64,000 nt of DNA from Talpa occidentalis (lineage: Eukaryota; Chordata; Mammalia; Eulipotyphla; Talpidae). The notes under the pieces were generated by a model. It was not told the origin of the DNA and did no database searches. It saw nothing but the letters and a program-made list of their open reading frames with translations. The position numbers and the translations under genes were made by a program. Positions within the stretch are counted from its first letter, which is position 1; each line of letters opens with the position of its first letter. Below are positions 47,609 through 61,511 of the stretch, piece by piece. The stretch is taken from NCBI RefSeq assembly GCF_014898055.3, contig NW_023605083.1:95133483-95197482 (forward strand), written 5' to 3'.

Positions 47609-47943
47609 TTTTTTTTTTTATAATAAATTTTATTTTTATATTCTCCATACAATTGCAACCCCCCCATTCTGACCCCAATCCCTCCCCTCCCGTCCCCCAC
47701 CCTCCCAGAAAGTGTCTCTGGTTCATAGTTTTTTGTTGATTTTGATTTTCACTTTCTTATAGTTATTCATTTTCCTGGTCCCTTATTTAAGTTTTCTAGA
47801 TTCCTGCTATGAGTGAGACCATCCGGTATTTTTCTTTTTCTTTTTGGCTTATTTCACTGAGCATGATCCCTTCCAGTGCCATCCATGTTGCTGCAAATTG
47901 CATGTGTTTATCTTTTTTGAATGCTGAGTAATATTCCATGGTA
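47609..47943 (-). mobile_element. Young L1, 5'-truncated
   Basis: Minus-strand copy of the 3' UTR type seen at 583-1062, extending into the ORF2 end (TGCTGAGTAATATTCCATGG). Perfect 13-bp duplication TCATCTACTTGTT at 47596-47608 and 47944-47956. Confidence 0.92.
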
Positions 47944-49599
47944 TCATCTACTTGTTAATCATGAACATATTGGTTAAGAAGAGTTAAGCATTTGTCATTG
48001 GTGAGAAAATTTATGGGTATTTTGGGGAGGTAAGAGAAAAATGGATCATATTCAATTTGACAAAAATTTGGCTTTGTCGTATGGCTAATAGTATTTTTCT
48101 AAGTAAACTCTTCAGGAGGGAGAAGTCAGATACAGCCATTTTTAATCGCTCCTCAATTTGGGTGTTACTGTGAATACATTACCTGTCAGCTGAAATATAG
48201 ATCTCCTTAGCCCTGTGGATTGGAACTACTTGGTAGAGCCCCAGGTCAGTGGCCTTCAGCCAAGAAAACCCTGCTTTTCCTTCACTGTGTTATACAAATG
48301 TTCTTTTTTTCCCACAACATGACACATATGAAAAATATTTGAAGCACTGATTGAAAAAGTGCTAGTATATTTAGAAAAAAGTGATTATATTTAGAATATA
48401 TGATTAAAAGGCTTATTTCATTATGGGTGGTGGGAAGTTAAAATTGTGATGAAGGGATGTTGTGGTGTTTACCAAGTGGGAAATAGAAACTTAATTTAAG
48501 GACAGCAGGCACTGTGGCTCCTTGTTAGAGTTCTAGCCATCTGTTCTAAGAATATCTTCTGTGTGATGTGCACCTCTGCCTACACAGTGAGGTCAGCTGG
48601 AAGCTACTACCTGGGCTCTGGGCTATTGATGAAAGCCAAGATAAATTTTGTAACTTTTTGGGGGGTACAGTTTTCATAAGTCTTTAATGTTGTTCGGTTG
48701 TTCCACTAGAAAGGTGGCTACTAAAAAGTAACAGTCAGTTAATATGGATGGTTTTCTGGAAATCCTAGTATTTTGTTTTTTGGTACATGATGAGATAATA
48801 ACTTATGATTTTGGAGGAACACATGAAGTGCTTAATGAAAACAGTTGTAGGTGTGATTGGGAGGCAGAGATCACTGTATGGTTACTCTTCAGAGAGAAGA
48901 GATCACTCTTGACCATTCTGCATGGAACATTTTGTTGGAGTTAAGCAGCACAGGACATGTATCTCACTAGTCTCCATTGGCTCCTCCTTGATGTGTTCAC
49001 AAGTTTGAGGCTTAAGACTGTAACTGTCCTGTAGATTTGGTAGAGTTTTAGGCATTACATGTTTATAGGATTCTGAGCACCTGGACAAGGTGCTGAGTAC
49101 CTTTAGTGACTGGCTATATGTTACACACATTCCCTTTTCTTCATTAGAGTTCTCAGCACTGCATATGACAATAGTGCTTCAGTAAGAATGGCATTAGTGC
49201 AAGTGTGTAGCAGGTTAGGCCTTTCTTTTCTGTTAAGGCTTGTGAAGGATGATCATATGAAAAAGAACTCTGAACAGCTGGAAACTGTAAATGAAGAACT
49301 CAGAATATTAGCACATTTTTTTTTCTTTTTTCCCTTAACTAGGGGTGGAGATATGCTAGCAGTAATAGCTATCACCTTTTGAGTATCCATTTGGAACCTT
49401 CTTAAGGTGGGCATGTAACTGGAATTCCAACTCTTTGAGATTCCTGTGGATATAGAGCTTGCAAAGTAATTGGAGCATGGTGTTGTGTGGATGGAGGGGA
49501 TTGTGTTGAATAAGCTTTTCCAATATTGTTGGCGATTAAAATTTGATAAATTTATCTGATACATAGACCCTCAGAAATCTCAAGAGATTACAGATATGG

Positions 49600-50985
49600 A
49601 TAGGTCAACAAGACAGAGAATAAATAAGGAAATAATAGCCTTAAATGAGGAGCTAGGCCAAATAGTTTTAACAGACATTTAGGAACTCTTCACCCCTGAA
49701 CTGTTGCATATGCATTTTTTCAAATGCACATGGAACATTTTCAATAATAGACTTTATTTTGTGATATAAGTCAATTATTAACAAAGTACAAAGATTGAAA
49801 TCATACCAAGTAATATTTCTGACCAAAATGCCCATAAACTAGAAATCAACTATTAAAAAACTGGGAAAATGTTAAATACATGGAGACTAAACAGTGTGCT
49901 GCTTGATAGCTATTGGATTAAGGAAGAATAAAGCAGCAATAAATAAAATAAAAAACCTCAAGACTAATGAAAACAAGGATACAAGTTATCAGAATTTATA
50001 GGATGTAGCAAAAGTAATCTTGAAAAGATAATTGTAATACAGGCCCACATTATGAAGCATTGAAAATCCCAAAAACTAACATACTAACACCTTACATAAA
50101 GGAAATTTAGAAAATTTAGTAGAATGAAGGAAATAAAACAAGAACAGAAATAAAATAGGAGTCAAAAAAACAGATCAATGAAATGAAGGGTTTGTTCTCC
50201 CAGAAGATAAACAAAATCGAGAAACCTCTACATTGGATAATAAAGAAGATAAGCACAAAAACACTAAAATCCAAACATTGCTTTTAATAAGTGGAGTACT
50301 CCAATCAGGTAGTAGCACCATAGTGCACCCACCACCATAGACATTGTGCTTCCTTCCTTCTTTGTTCTTAGCCCTCCCCCACCTTCTCCCTCCTTGGTGC
50401 TTTGGTTTTGTAGTCAGCTATCAAGGGTTAGTTTTTAAACTGTCTTTATCTGACTGTTAGTTTAGTTACTTTACATTCCACATATCAGTGACACTGTCTG
50501 GTATTTCTTCTTCTGACTTATTTTATTTAGTATTATCCCTTCCAGCTCCATCCATGTTGCTGCAAATGGCATGAGTTAATCTTTTTTGATCAGGTAGCCA
50601 TTTTGGAAAGTGATCAGGATTTACCTTAAAAAACTAAAATTGGAAATGCTGGGGTATTTGTTTAAAATACATAAACCCATGAACTCAAAAAAACTATATG
50701 CTACAATGCTTATTGCTGCATTATGTATAATCACTAGGACATGGAACAACTTAAGTGTCCACTGATAAAGGATTGAATCAAGAAGATATGGTGCGTCCAC
50801 ACAATGGAATACTATTCAGCTGTAAGGATGAAATACTGACATTCATCGCAAAATGGAGTTCTAGGGAAGTATGTATAGTAAAGCAAGTCAGAATGATATA
50901 GGCAAATGTTGGATGTTCAGCTAGTGTATGATTCAACAAAGCAAAATACTTACAAAATCTAGTAGATACTAGTGAATGAAGTGAG
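49600..50985 (+). mobile_element. Old L1 ORF2, plus strand, broken by an inverted L1 piece
   Basis: 49600-50290 aligns with mid-ORF2 (ATAACAGACATTTA-like, AATGAAATGAAGGGTTTGTT, AAACAAAATCGAGAAACC). 50590-50985 aligns with the ORF2 3' part (AGCCATTTTGGAAAGTGATC, CACACAATGGAATACTATTC). The sequence between them is the minus-strand L1 at 50291-50589. Confidence 0.72.
50291..50589 (-). mobile_element. L1 3' end nested in an older L1
   Basis: Antisense 3' UTR of the type at 18943 and 26115 (GTGCACCCACCACCATAGAC, CCAGCTCCATCCATGTTGCT). ATCAGGTAG occurs at both edges but may be coincidental. Confidence 0.7.
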
Positions 50986-53959
50986 ACTTCTGAGGTTAAG
51001 GAGTGCAGAGAACAGAAAAGATCAAAGGGGTATAAAGGATGGTGATTGGAAAAATATAGGGTATTTTCATTTCATAAAATAAAAGATTGGAATCTGGCAG
51101 GTACTAATCTAGAGTATCTAAAAGGAGGATACAGAAAGTGCAGGCTGCTCTGGGGACTGACTAATGGTGAAGAGGACTCCCGAAATGCAGAGAGAAGCTG
51201 CTGGTATATAGCTGCTGGTATATAGTCCTCCTTTTAGTGAGGACTAAAAGGAAAGGAAACTCCACACACCTGCTTGAACTCAGCAGTGTACTAAGTACTT
51301 GATGGAAGAAAAACTCCTCTGTGTCATTATCTCGTAATTGTGTCTGTGGTCTCCTCTAGATATGATCTAAAAGTTTTCACAGATAATGTTGGAAGATTTT
51401 ATAAATTGAATCTTTTCTGATAGTCCATGACAAGCAGAAAAATAAATTATCACATTATTTGGTCCTATAACAAATGTATAATTAATATATTTTTGAGTCA
51501 TTTTATCTTTAAAATCTCTGTAAGTTATATGATGTGAATCTAATACATTTTATCATGAACATTCAGCTTAGTGTTGTGTTATTTTTTTTATATTTACCAA
51601 CTGTATAATATTTTATGTGAAACAATCTTCATTTGTCATTTTATTTGGAGACACATTAACTATTAAGATTCTTCAGAGAAATGGGACTAATAGGTTAAAA
51701 AGTGTCATTAGTGAAATAATCTAAGATAATAGGGATATAAAGTTGTACAAGCTGATGTATAATATTTAGTGCCTGTTTTAGTATTTTCAGGTCATTTTTA
51801 ACTTGCTTAGACATCAGTAAGATTGTCTTTTGAAAACAGATTGGTTTCTTTTAGAAAATTCTGAATGAGTGGTGAGGAGATTATAATGAAACAATAAATG
51901 CTTTATGTAGGAAAAAGAATAAAAATCACCTATGATTCTAACACCTTGAAATACTCACCAGGTGTCATTTTGGGGAATGACCTATTGTGTCTTACAAATA
52001 TTATAGATACATATATTTTACTAAAATGATAATTTGTTAGATATAGTACTTACTGCTTAAAGAAAAAACTTTACTATGAATATTTTGTAATATAAATGTT
52101 TTATGGTGTTTTTGATGACAGTGTAATATTCCAGTTACAAATGTGCCATAAGTTTTGTAACTTATTTAGCATAAATATCAATGCTTTGAACAACTTAAAT
52201 AGAATGATTTATAATTTCCATAGGATAAATTTTTAGTAATGGAGTTACTGAGTTAATTGTAAGGACATGTTGAGATGTTTGCTATATATTACCCTCTAGA
52301 AAATGAACCAATTTATATTCACAACAATAATTTGTACATTTATTTGTTAATTTAAATGTTAAGGATTTTACATATCAGGTATAATTCTAGTCAGTGAGGC
52401 CCCTAAGAAATAGAATTTCTTGGCGCTTAGGGTATAATGGGAAATGTAGACATTAAATTTAAGTACATACAGGTGTAAATTTACAACTGTGCTGAGTTTT
52501 GAAGAGACTACTTGGTTCTTCATACCTTTGTTAACATTGATGTTAGGAGTCTTTTTAATTATGAGCAATATCAAAGGCAAAAATAGAATTTTTATTTTTT
52601 TATAGCTAGAAGAATTTGCTAATTCTTTCATGTTAATATTACTTATATATAAGTATTTGTACAATTTTGTATAAAGTTATAGAAGTTTGTTATATAATGA
52701 TTTATCTGTATAATTTTATGTGATCTCCTTTTGTGAATTACCTGATCATATATTTATCAACTAATTGGGATATTTGATATTATATCAAAAAGTAAGGCCC
52801 TTATCTCGTCCCCAGTTTACCTCCCCCTCCAATTTGTCATTTTAGAAAGTAATGACTTCAGTTGGGGCTGTGCAGTTCAGACAAAGGTATTTTCATTTTG
52901 CCTCTCAAGAAACCTGGAGGCCTATTAGGAGAAGTTGGTACAGTGGAGATCGAAAAGCAAGATACTGCTCAGTAGAATCTATTTGATTCTCTGTGTGAAC
53001 AAGCATCTAAAGTCCTGCTTATTTCAATCAAGTTTTGACATTAGTGCTGTTTTGTTAACCTCAGATGAATTAGCTGGCTCCTGGGTGTTTTTGAGGAGTT
53101 TGGACAATCAAGACTTAGCCAATTTATCTTGAGGAATTTTATTTGTTTGCTGATCGTGGATGTCTGGCTCAGAGTCTGAACAAAAGTAATGCTGTTGGCA
53201 TTTATGGCCTGCTAGTTCAAAGTTGTGGTACCTATAAAATCCCTTAACAATGACATTGTGTAAAATTGAGGGATCATTACTGGAGATCGTAGAAGCCCTA
53301 ATATAATCAATGCCAGAGTTGATGGTGAGGTGAAACAGAGAATGAAGGATCAGTTACGAGTTTTGCTATTAGCTTTGGAAGGATTTTAGGCCATATTGTG
53401 CACTTCATGCCATGAAACTTGATAAACTCACAACTTTAAATAATTTTTTTTTTTTCAATTTGCATGATCAACTTGGAGCCAGTTTGGGGCTTTTAAGCCT
53501 TTAAATTCTTTCTGAAGATTTTTGTTAAGAAACAAAGGGCCTCTTAGTAATAAAATGTGTAACAGAAATGCTTTATTTCCCTTTGTTTGGAGTCCATAAT
53601 AATCTGCTGGGATCTATTAAGACGTTTCTGGCATCACAGTAGTAGTACCCCTCAGTAGTCCCTCTCAAGGAATAACAGAATCCTCCTTAATATTCCAGGT
53701 TAAAAAACATCTTTCTATTCAAGGGAAAGACTATGAATTGTCTGCCAGAGATCCAGAATGCTGAGAGTGAATTATTTTGGTTCTTTCTTAGACAGTGGAG
53801 GCTCAGAGGCCCAAATGTGTCAGATGAGAAAAACGTCTAACATTTAGGCAGCATTGGTGTTAGTGACCTACCCCTGTTACTCAAGACATGACCTTTTCAT
53901 ACCTAAACATGATAACAAAACCTTGGGAAAAGTGAGTGTTGATGTGACTGATACTGACT

Positions 53960-54130
53960 GTTATATGTAGTAACATCTTAACTTCTCCCAAGGCCCCTCT
54001 GAGGAAGATAATAATCTCATTTGGTAAAAATGGACTGAGGCAGAGAAGTGAAATCTGTTGCCCAAGTGTATAGAGCTAGTAAATTGCAGAGCTGAATTTC
54101 AACATTGGACTGACTCTACTATTACATATT
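53960..54130 (-). repeat. MIR fragment
   Basis: Reverse complement of the MIR core: GGACTGAGGCAGAGAAGTGA, then TTGCCCAAGTGTATAGAGCT and GCAGAGCTGAATTTCAACAT. Confidence 0.75.
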
Positions 54131-57100
54131 GCTTTATTTAGTTTCTAACTGAGCACCATTTTGAAGCTGAATTTGGATAGGAATAGGGATTTTAATATGA
54201 TAGTAGTTCAGATGAATTCACAAGCCGAATTCCTTTCTTGTTGCTCATATATTTTGTTGGTTTAAAAGCTATCAAACTTTCCAGTTTTTCCTTTTGTAGA
54301 GAATTTAAGACTTATTTTCCGTGAGATTGTAATATGACTAACATCATTAGTAGTTACCATTTTTTCACAGCAACTCTGATTTTTACTTTCTGAATTAGCT
54401 GGCTTATTGCATTTTTAAAGTACATTAATACTTAGTTTAAAAGTACTGCCAAGTAAGGGACTGTGGTTATCTTACTTTATACATGTGTAAATTACTGGAA
54501 CACAGAAATATCCCGATTTTTCTCTTTACCAGTGTTTTAGGGTCACCATTTAGATTCTAGAAAAAGTAATTTCCTTCCCTGTCCCTACCCTTTAGCTTCC
54601 ACTTACCAGGGTCCTTTTACATTTTGGCAGACTGCCAAACAACTCTTGTGGATAGCTCATCTACCTTATCTTTTTGTCTTCGTGGCCTGTTATAATAGCT
54701 TATATAAAACTGAGATGTTTCGGTATGTATGCTATGTAAAGGATTACTTTGGACTTCCCCCAAATCCATTTTATAGACTAAAGTGTTAAAATTTGCTGAA
54801 AGTGACTATGTGGTTTATTTACTTAGTATCCTTAAATTCAAAACATTTGTTTCCAAAATGTTTAGCTGTGTGGATGAGTGTTTTATTTTATTGGATGGGT
54901 GTTCAAAGTTCTAAGTGGAATTTTATAAATTTTTGGAAATTATTCACGCTTGTGTATCAAAGGCTGGTTGAGGAGAAGGGCAAAATAATAGTAGCTGATA
55001 GTAGCTCATGTAATAATTGGAATGCCTGGGATTACAAGTCTGGACTGTGATTGACGAAGTTGCCCATTTCTTCCAACTTCAAACCTCTTCTGCCTCTCGT
55101 ATTCTTGTATTCTCTTGAGTTTATGAAACAAACGAGGATACTCTTCGCTGTAGTAATTTAGAAAAGGGAATGAAAACAAGTTCTTGTCTACCACTTTATT
55201 TCCTCATTTCTGAAATTGTTTGAATGTAAAGTTGCATAGTTGGAATTTTGTGTTCCTCATTTCATAACTAGTGATTACAGATCATTTGGATCTGTAACCA
55301 AAATTTGATTATTTTGGATACTCTTTCCATTTTGAAAATGAGTTTATTTGAATTTGAAAGAAAATTAGAGTAAGGGAGAAATGAGGATTTAAAGCGCACT
55401 CCCCCCTCTACCACTTCTATAAGATACTCTGCATACTTGTAGATCACGCACTAATATTTTTGGAAGTCTTCTATGAGTGTCTTATACATTGTAATTAAGG
55501 TTCTTATTTTTTCATATGTTTGGTGGTGACAGTGTGGGTTCCTTTAGACAGACGGATTCTGATTGCTTTCTGATCATTCCTATCTATCCCTTTAGGCCTG
55601 TGAGTAGTGACTTAAAAGAGCAACTATTTAATTTTCATGATTCTGTTAGTTGAGTGGCAGTTCTGCTGGTTTCACCTGGGCTCACTCTTGTGTTTTATTT
55701 CAGCTAATAGGTTTAGTGAGGTAAACTAAGCCCAGCTGAGGTGACTGGGACTTCTGAATCTCTGGTATATGTGGTCTTGCATCAAGGAGGCTAGACTCAA
55801 CTGCTTCATGTTTAAACTCGGTAGCTTTCCAAGAGGGTGAAAATGGAAGCTAGAAGGTTTGCTTTAGAGGTCATACAACATCCATTCTGCTATATTATTT
55901 TCATCAAAGCAAGTCTCAAGGTGAGCCCAGCTTGAAGAGGGGTAGGAAATGGAGTCCACGTGTTGGTGGGAGAGCGGCCAAGTCATATGGCAAAGGGATG
56001 TGGACACAGAGAACTGTGATTCATTGGTGACTATTTTTATAACTATTTACCATGTAACCCACAGTGAGCTATTAGCAGTATTCAAAAAAGGCCATACTCA
56101 AGAAGCAGCTATTCTAGCCCTTTTAGATCTTTATTGCTAGCAACACTAAGAACTTTGCAATTACTGTAATGGATATTAAACATGGGGTTTCAAAATTGAT
56201 GAAATGTTAATCTTAAAGATTAACATTTATGTAGTTTGACTAACAGATATGTAGATTGACTAAAATATTCTAGAAATGGTCTCCATATTTATAGGTTGCC
56301 TTTGGACCAGTTTCTAATTTACCCAGTGTTGTTAAACAAATGTTCTCATTTCCATACCAGTCAATTCATGGAAAAAAGTTTGTAGTCTTGCCCTCAGAGA
56401 TTAAGTAGCATTTTGTTAATAAGGGATGAACATAAATACTTCTTTCCTTATCAGTCAGAATTCTTGGTTGTAAACAACAGAACCTTAATCTAGCTAATTT
56501 AACCTGCTCTTGAGTTGTCTAGGGTGCTCCTTGTCAAGTTTATTTCTAGATCATTGGAAGATTTGAAAGCATTTAAGCTGTTTGATCATGTCTGGTTTCT
56601 ATCCTGCTTTAGATAAAGGGGTAACAGTGTCTCTATTGACTGGCCAGGGATTAATCATTTGGTGACAATCCCATAAAGGAGGCATTATAGTCATAGATGT
56701 ATAATCTTGATCATTTATCTAAACCCTGCTGTGCTAACATTTTATTATCTACTAGCATTTAAAAATTTCCACAGGCAATTTATAGTATCACTTCCTTTCT
56801 TTCATCCTTTTCTCCTGTGAAAGTTGTTTTAGGCTTTTGAAAAAGATCCACACCGATCTAATGTCCTATTTGTTTGTAGGTTTGTCATTAAAAATATCTG
56901 AATACATGGTGAGAAATTGTCATTATGGCTTGATCTTCTGAGGCTCTTGAGAAAGAATAGTAAAGGTGAGAAGAACCAGTCTTGAAAGAGATTCTGGTAC
57001 TTGGAGAATGTGGTCCGGAAAGGAAGAGAAACTCACAAATAACCAGAACTAGCTTCTCTAGAGTATTGTAAAGGCTGCCTTTTTCTATCTTTCCCTGAAT

Positions 57101-57879
57101 CTCAACATTGACTTTAATGTTGTTTCTTCTCCAGATTGCCTTACGAGTTCATCTAAAATGATTATCATTTGGAGAGTTGGGGTGCACTACTGAGAACATG
57201 CCATGTAACATGATCATGCCCTAAGCCCCCTGGCACCAGTTTTAGGCTCCAAGTCATCTCTGCTTAATGAGGCTTTGATGTTTTATAGAATTATTTGGTA
57301 TACTTTGTTGGGAAAGATTAAAATATTATACTTGGACTGTTTTCAAAATAGTTGCATATGTTTCTGAAGTATAGAGTGTATTTAAATCTAATTTATGTAA
57401 GTTAAGTAACATTCCATTACTCTTTTGTGCTTGTTCATTTATGCAGTGAATATCTTCTAAAGACCCCAATTTAATTTTGGTTAGATGTGAATGCATTTAA
57501 TACTGAAAAAAAATTCCTGCCTTTCTGTCTTTCCTCCCCCCATATTATGTGTGAACATTTCCTTGCAAGAAGACTAAGATTTAGCTGTATTAGTATACTT
57601 TATTTGCCACACTAGTTATCTACTGTCTCAAATCAGGCTTTTGAAGAAAGGACTTTTGATCTTTTACTCTGGATATCCAGTTTTCATAGTGTGGCTTTTG
57701 TTCTATTATTATGCTATATTAAATCTTAGTGTTTCTTTAGTGTAATTACCATGTAGATATCATGGATAATGGGCTAGATGGTTTTAAGCATACATTACAT
57801 GACATGTGTTATTTAGTTTCTGATTTCAGTAGTTTGTGGGCATTGAGCACATTCACATTTATGATTACAAAGATCCTTA

Positions 57880-58400
57880 ATTTTGTCCCCAGAAACTTAG
57901 TCATATAAAGTGATTAATAGGTTCCAGAGATTAGAACCTGATATCTTTGGGTACCACCTTCTAGTCCACTATACTTTGCCTTCTTGCTTCCAAATATTCG
58001 CATTTATTTGTTCCACATGCAAAATACATGCACCCCACTCCAAAATGCATATACTCCTAACCTATTATAGCGTCAACTCTAATCCAGATTTCATTGGGAC
58101 ATGATCACCTCTACAATTCCAAATCTCATTATCAAAATCATCTAAATCAGGTATGGATGCAAATATCAGTCTATCCATTGTGACACACAATTCCTATTTC
58201 AGGTATTACAAAACAGTTATAAAGATTCTCATTCAAAAAGGGAGCAAACGGAAGGGAGAAAGTCCACGCAGTTTCAAAATGCAGCCAGGCAAATTCTGTA
58301 AGTTTTCACTGCCTGGGAATAATCCTCTGCCTTTAAATATTTCCTAAAATAAAAGCATGTTCTTTTAAAATATTTTCTTGTATATTACTGAACTCATGAG
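57880..58400. repeat. Old interspersed-repeat-like segment, not named
   Basis: Resembles an old eutherian repeat internal region (ATCATCTAAATCAGGTATGG, AAAAGGGAGCAAACGGAAGG, CAGCCAGGCAAATTCTGTAA). Family not determined. Confidence 0.35.
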
Positions 58401-58475
58401 AAAAAATTTATCAATTTTCTTTTCCTCTGGTAATGTAATGATTACTATGACATATATTCACTTACATCAATGTGT

Positions 58476-58725
58476 TTTTTTTCCCTAAAGATTTATTTAT
58501 TTATGCATAAAAGAACTGGGGTATAGTCCAGAAGTGCAAGGGTGGGGGATGAGAGGATTCACCAGAGACAAAGTGGGGAGCAGAACAGGCAGATCTACTG
58601 AAATACAGCGGGCAAGTCAGAAGAGGTCTGCTGTACCACATGGGTCACCTCCCTGGCTAGCTGCAGTGGCTGTGGATTGCTTCATAGTGTTGATGCTTAA
58701 CCCCTTGTGCCACCAGGGAGGCCCC
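58476..58725 (-). mobile_element. tRNA-derived SINE
   Basis: Minus-strand copy with 5' end GGCCTCCCTGGTGGCACAAG. Flanked by CAATGTGT at 58468-58475 and 58726-58733. Small internal deletion near 58600. Confidence 0.9.
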
Positions 58726-60228
58726 CAATGTGTCATTTTTAAAAGTTTAGTATAAAATAAAACCTCTAAACTTTGTCAGCTTCACATGATCAAAAATTTT
58801 TATGTTTTTGGTGTTAATGAGTACCCATCATAAGTTTTTTTTTTTTTTTTCGATTTTGCTTTTCTGTTCATACCCTGGCTGTTTTCTCTTTCTTGAATTG
58901 TGGTATGTCTTTACATATTTAGAATTTCTGACTTTGTATTGCAATGATTTTCTCAAGTATTTGATTAAAATTTATTTTGGGGAAAATACACCCAAAATCT
59001 GCCATTTTTTGTAGGATGTATTTTGTATGTATAGTTAGAATGTCCTTCCTGTAGTTGCTATCAAATAAAAATTATTTTAAAAATAAGTGTTTGCTACCTG
59101 AAAGGGAAGTATATTGAAAATTCACATTGTACTATGCTCATTTCCAAAAATGATGGGTCTGGTCTTGAAACTTTACATTATCTTGTGGACAGGCCCTTCC
59201 TTAAGAGCCTTTCTCAAGGCTTAGGAGCCCGGGCTAGGAACTCTGTGCTCTAGTCCTGCAGTCTTATCCAACTAGAAGAGGCTTCTCACCTTTCTGCCTC
59301 AAGCACCAGGCTGAGCAGTCTGAGCTCTGTGATACACGTTCCAGAACCACTGAGGTGGGAAAGTGTTTGCCTTGCAAAGATGTTATTTAAGTAGGTAGTA
59401 AGTGTAATAAACTGTGAAGAATGTTGGAAAAGTATATTTAATGAAGCCAAGATATGTTACAGATGCTTAAAACACAATTCTTTTACAAAGTATCCATATG
59501 GTAGAATCCTAAAGGAATATTTTTGTAAGATTTGTTGACGTAGAATGAAATACTGTAAAGAAAATAAGTGTATCTCTGTATGAGAAGTAGTCTGCAACAA
59601 TGAGTATTTTGGTGTAATTGGACTTAGACCTAGATATATATTTTTAAAGACTACATATACTTTATAGGTGTATATAAACTTTCACTTATTTTTGTTTTAT
59701 CTTTTCTGGCTTTTATGTTTTATTTGATAATATAAAACTTTGATACCTCCCTCCTGTAACTGAAGATTATTTGAAATATCAGTATTAGTAACTGTACCAT
59801 GCTGTTTTTCAGGTGTTAGGATTGTGGAATGTTTCAGTTTCTATACTTAGTTGTTTGTATTAAATTTGAGGGAATGTGAATTTTATTAAAGACATTAAAA
59901 TATAACACTAGAAAAGTGGTAATATTTTAGTGTTTTCCAATATATCTGTTGAGGTAAATAACTTTTGTAGTGGTATTATCATCTCTGAGCAATATCAACT
60001 TGAAACGCTGTTTCCTGTTCTTTTGCAGCATATCAGTGATTTGTGGTTAAGTAAGAACTTCAGACCATTTTAATGTACTTTTTCTTAATTCTATTGTTGC
60101 CTTTCAAAATATTGTATTAACTATTTTAAAACAAGTATTTCTGTCTTTTGGTGTGAATTCCTTATGCCCTCAGAATAGTATTGCTTTATAGAACTTGAAA
60201 CTTTTACTTTTTATTTGTTATTTCTTAG

Positions 60229-60331
60229 GTAAACGCAAAGCACTGAAGTTGAATTTTGCAAATCCACCTTTCAAATCTACAGCAAGGTTTACTCTGAATC
60301 CCAATCCTACAGGAGTTCAAAACCCACACAT
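60229..60331 (+). CDS. MAP2K4: MAP2K4 exon 2: MAPK docking site
   Basis: 103-bp exon with acceptor TTATTTCTTAG and donor GTGAGT. It reads (G)KRKALKLNFANPPFKSTARF and TLNPNPTGVQNPH, ending after two bases (AT) of the next codon (Ile in human). KRKALKLNF is the known D-site of MKK4: basic residues followed by L-x-L, which binds JNK and p38 docking grooves. The coding sequence matches the remembered human protein residue for residue. No stop or frameshift is seen. The following exons, including the kinase domain with its activation-loop Ser/Thr, are beyond the right edge. Confidence 0.97.
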
Positions 60332-60840
60332 GTGAGTATTCCTGGTAATCAAACAAAAAGCTCCACTCAAGCAAAAGTTTTAAAGTTATTGTATTTTGTG
60401 AATTTTTCTAAGCCAAGTGGTTGGTATTTCCATTATCTTATGGGTCATTTGAAGTGGCCCTATTTGAACCTATATAGAAAGCTATTGCTGAAGTAGGTAA
60501 ACACAGATTTCCTTTTCAAAATTTACATAAAGGGGAAGAAGAACTGTAGGTCAGATGCCTTTCAATCTTTTTAATTTCTCTCTTACTGAACTCTCTGAAA
60601 ATATTGTTCCTTCTGGGTGTAGTTTAAATAATGAGTGGTATTTAGGAAACTTAACTCTCCCTGGAGAGATGTATAAATCATCCCTACTTACTAGGGTGAG
60701 AAAAATAGATACCTATTCTTAATAAACTGAACAGATTGCTATAAGATTTTCATGTCATAGTAAAGTGAAAGAATGTGTACATGTCAATGTATAGGTGTCA
60801 GTGATTTTAAAATGTATTCTCTACTTTTTAATAAAAAATA

Positions 60841-60890
60841 GAAATGATATTGTAGCACCTCATATCATTAGAAATGATATTGTAGCACCT
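60841..60890. repeat. 30-bp-period tandem duplication
   Basis: GAAATGATATTGTAGCACCT at 60841-60860 and again at 60871-60890, 540 bp after exon 2. Confidence 0.95.
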
Positions 60891-61511
60891 GAAAGTATTA
60901 GAAACATCTGTAAATTAATTTTAAATAATATCTTCAGAATAATATTTTACAGGAAACTTTGAGTCTAAGGAATGTATTAAATAATAATAATATCTTTCCC
61001 ACCAAAATCTATCATGAACATGAAAGTTTAAACCTTTATATTTATACTCATGTTCATAAAAATAATTTTCAGCTAGTTCTGATACTGAGAACTCTAGAGC
61101 AAGTGGTGGAAAGTATGGTTTTAAAAAGCTGTAAAAATATTTTATAGTTCTAATCATTTCTCAACAATTTATGTTAAAGCCTTCTTAGACTATAGATACA
61201 TTTATTATTCTCAAAGAAGCACATTTATTGCTATTTCCTTTTCTTCCCATGTTTGGTATGCATTGTATTTGCAAACAATAACAATTTGATAGAAGGCAGA
61301 GTGCTTTGCAATAGGAATGCCTACAATATTTTTTGATTTTTAAAATAAGTGTCTGGAAGGGAGGGATGTCTTTGAGTGTGTGTATATTCTTATACTTTCA
61401 ACTGTAAACTTAGAGGGAATGAAAAGGAATTAAGGAATTAAATCCCAAAGGGGGAATTGAAAATGAAAATGGCAGTAACATTTTATTTAACTGGAAATAC
61501 TGTTCAATTTT

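Larger units (their letters stand above)
38633..60228 (+). other. MAP2K4: MAP2K4 intron 1, second part (cassette exon to exon 2)
   Basis: Starts GTAAGC and ends TTTCTTAG. It contains an L1-like fragment, a tandem SINE pair, an old LTR, SINEs at 47.1 and 58.5 kb, a young truncated L1 at 47.6 kb and a nested L1 block at 49.6-51.0 kb. 41380-46330, 51260-53960 and 54130-57880 show no gene or repeat I can name beyond AT-rich unique DNA. Confidence 0.8.

Noticed and set aside
50304..50597. ATCAGGTAG as a target duplication of the nested L1
   Set aside because: Sibling L1s carry a very similar ATTAGGTACTAG inside the element, so the left copy is probably L1 sequence and the match coincidental.
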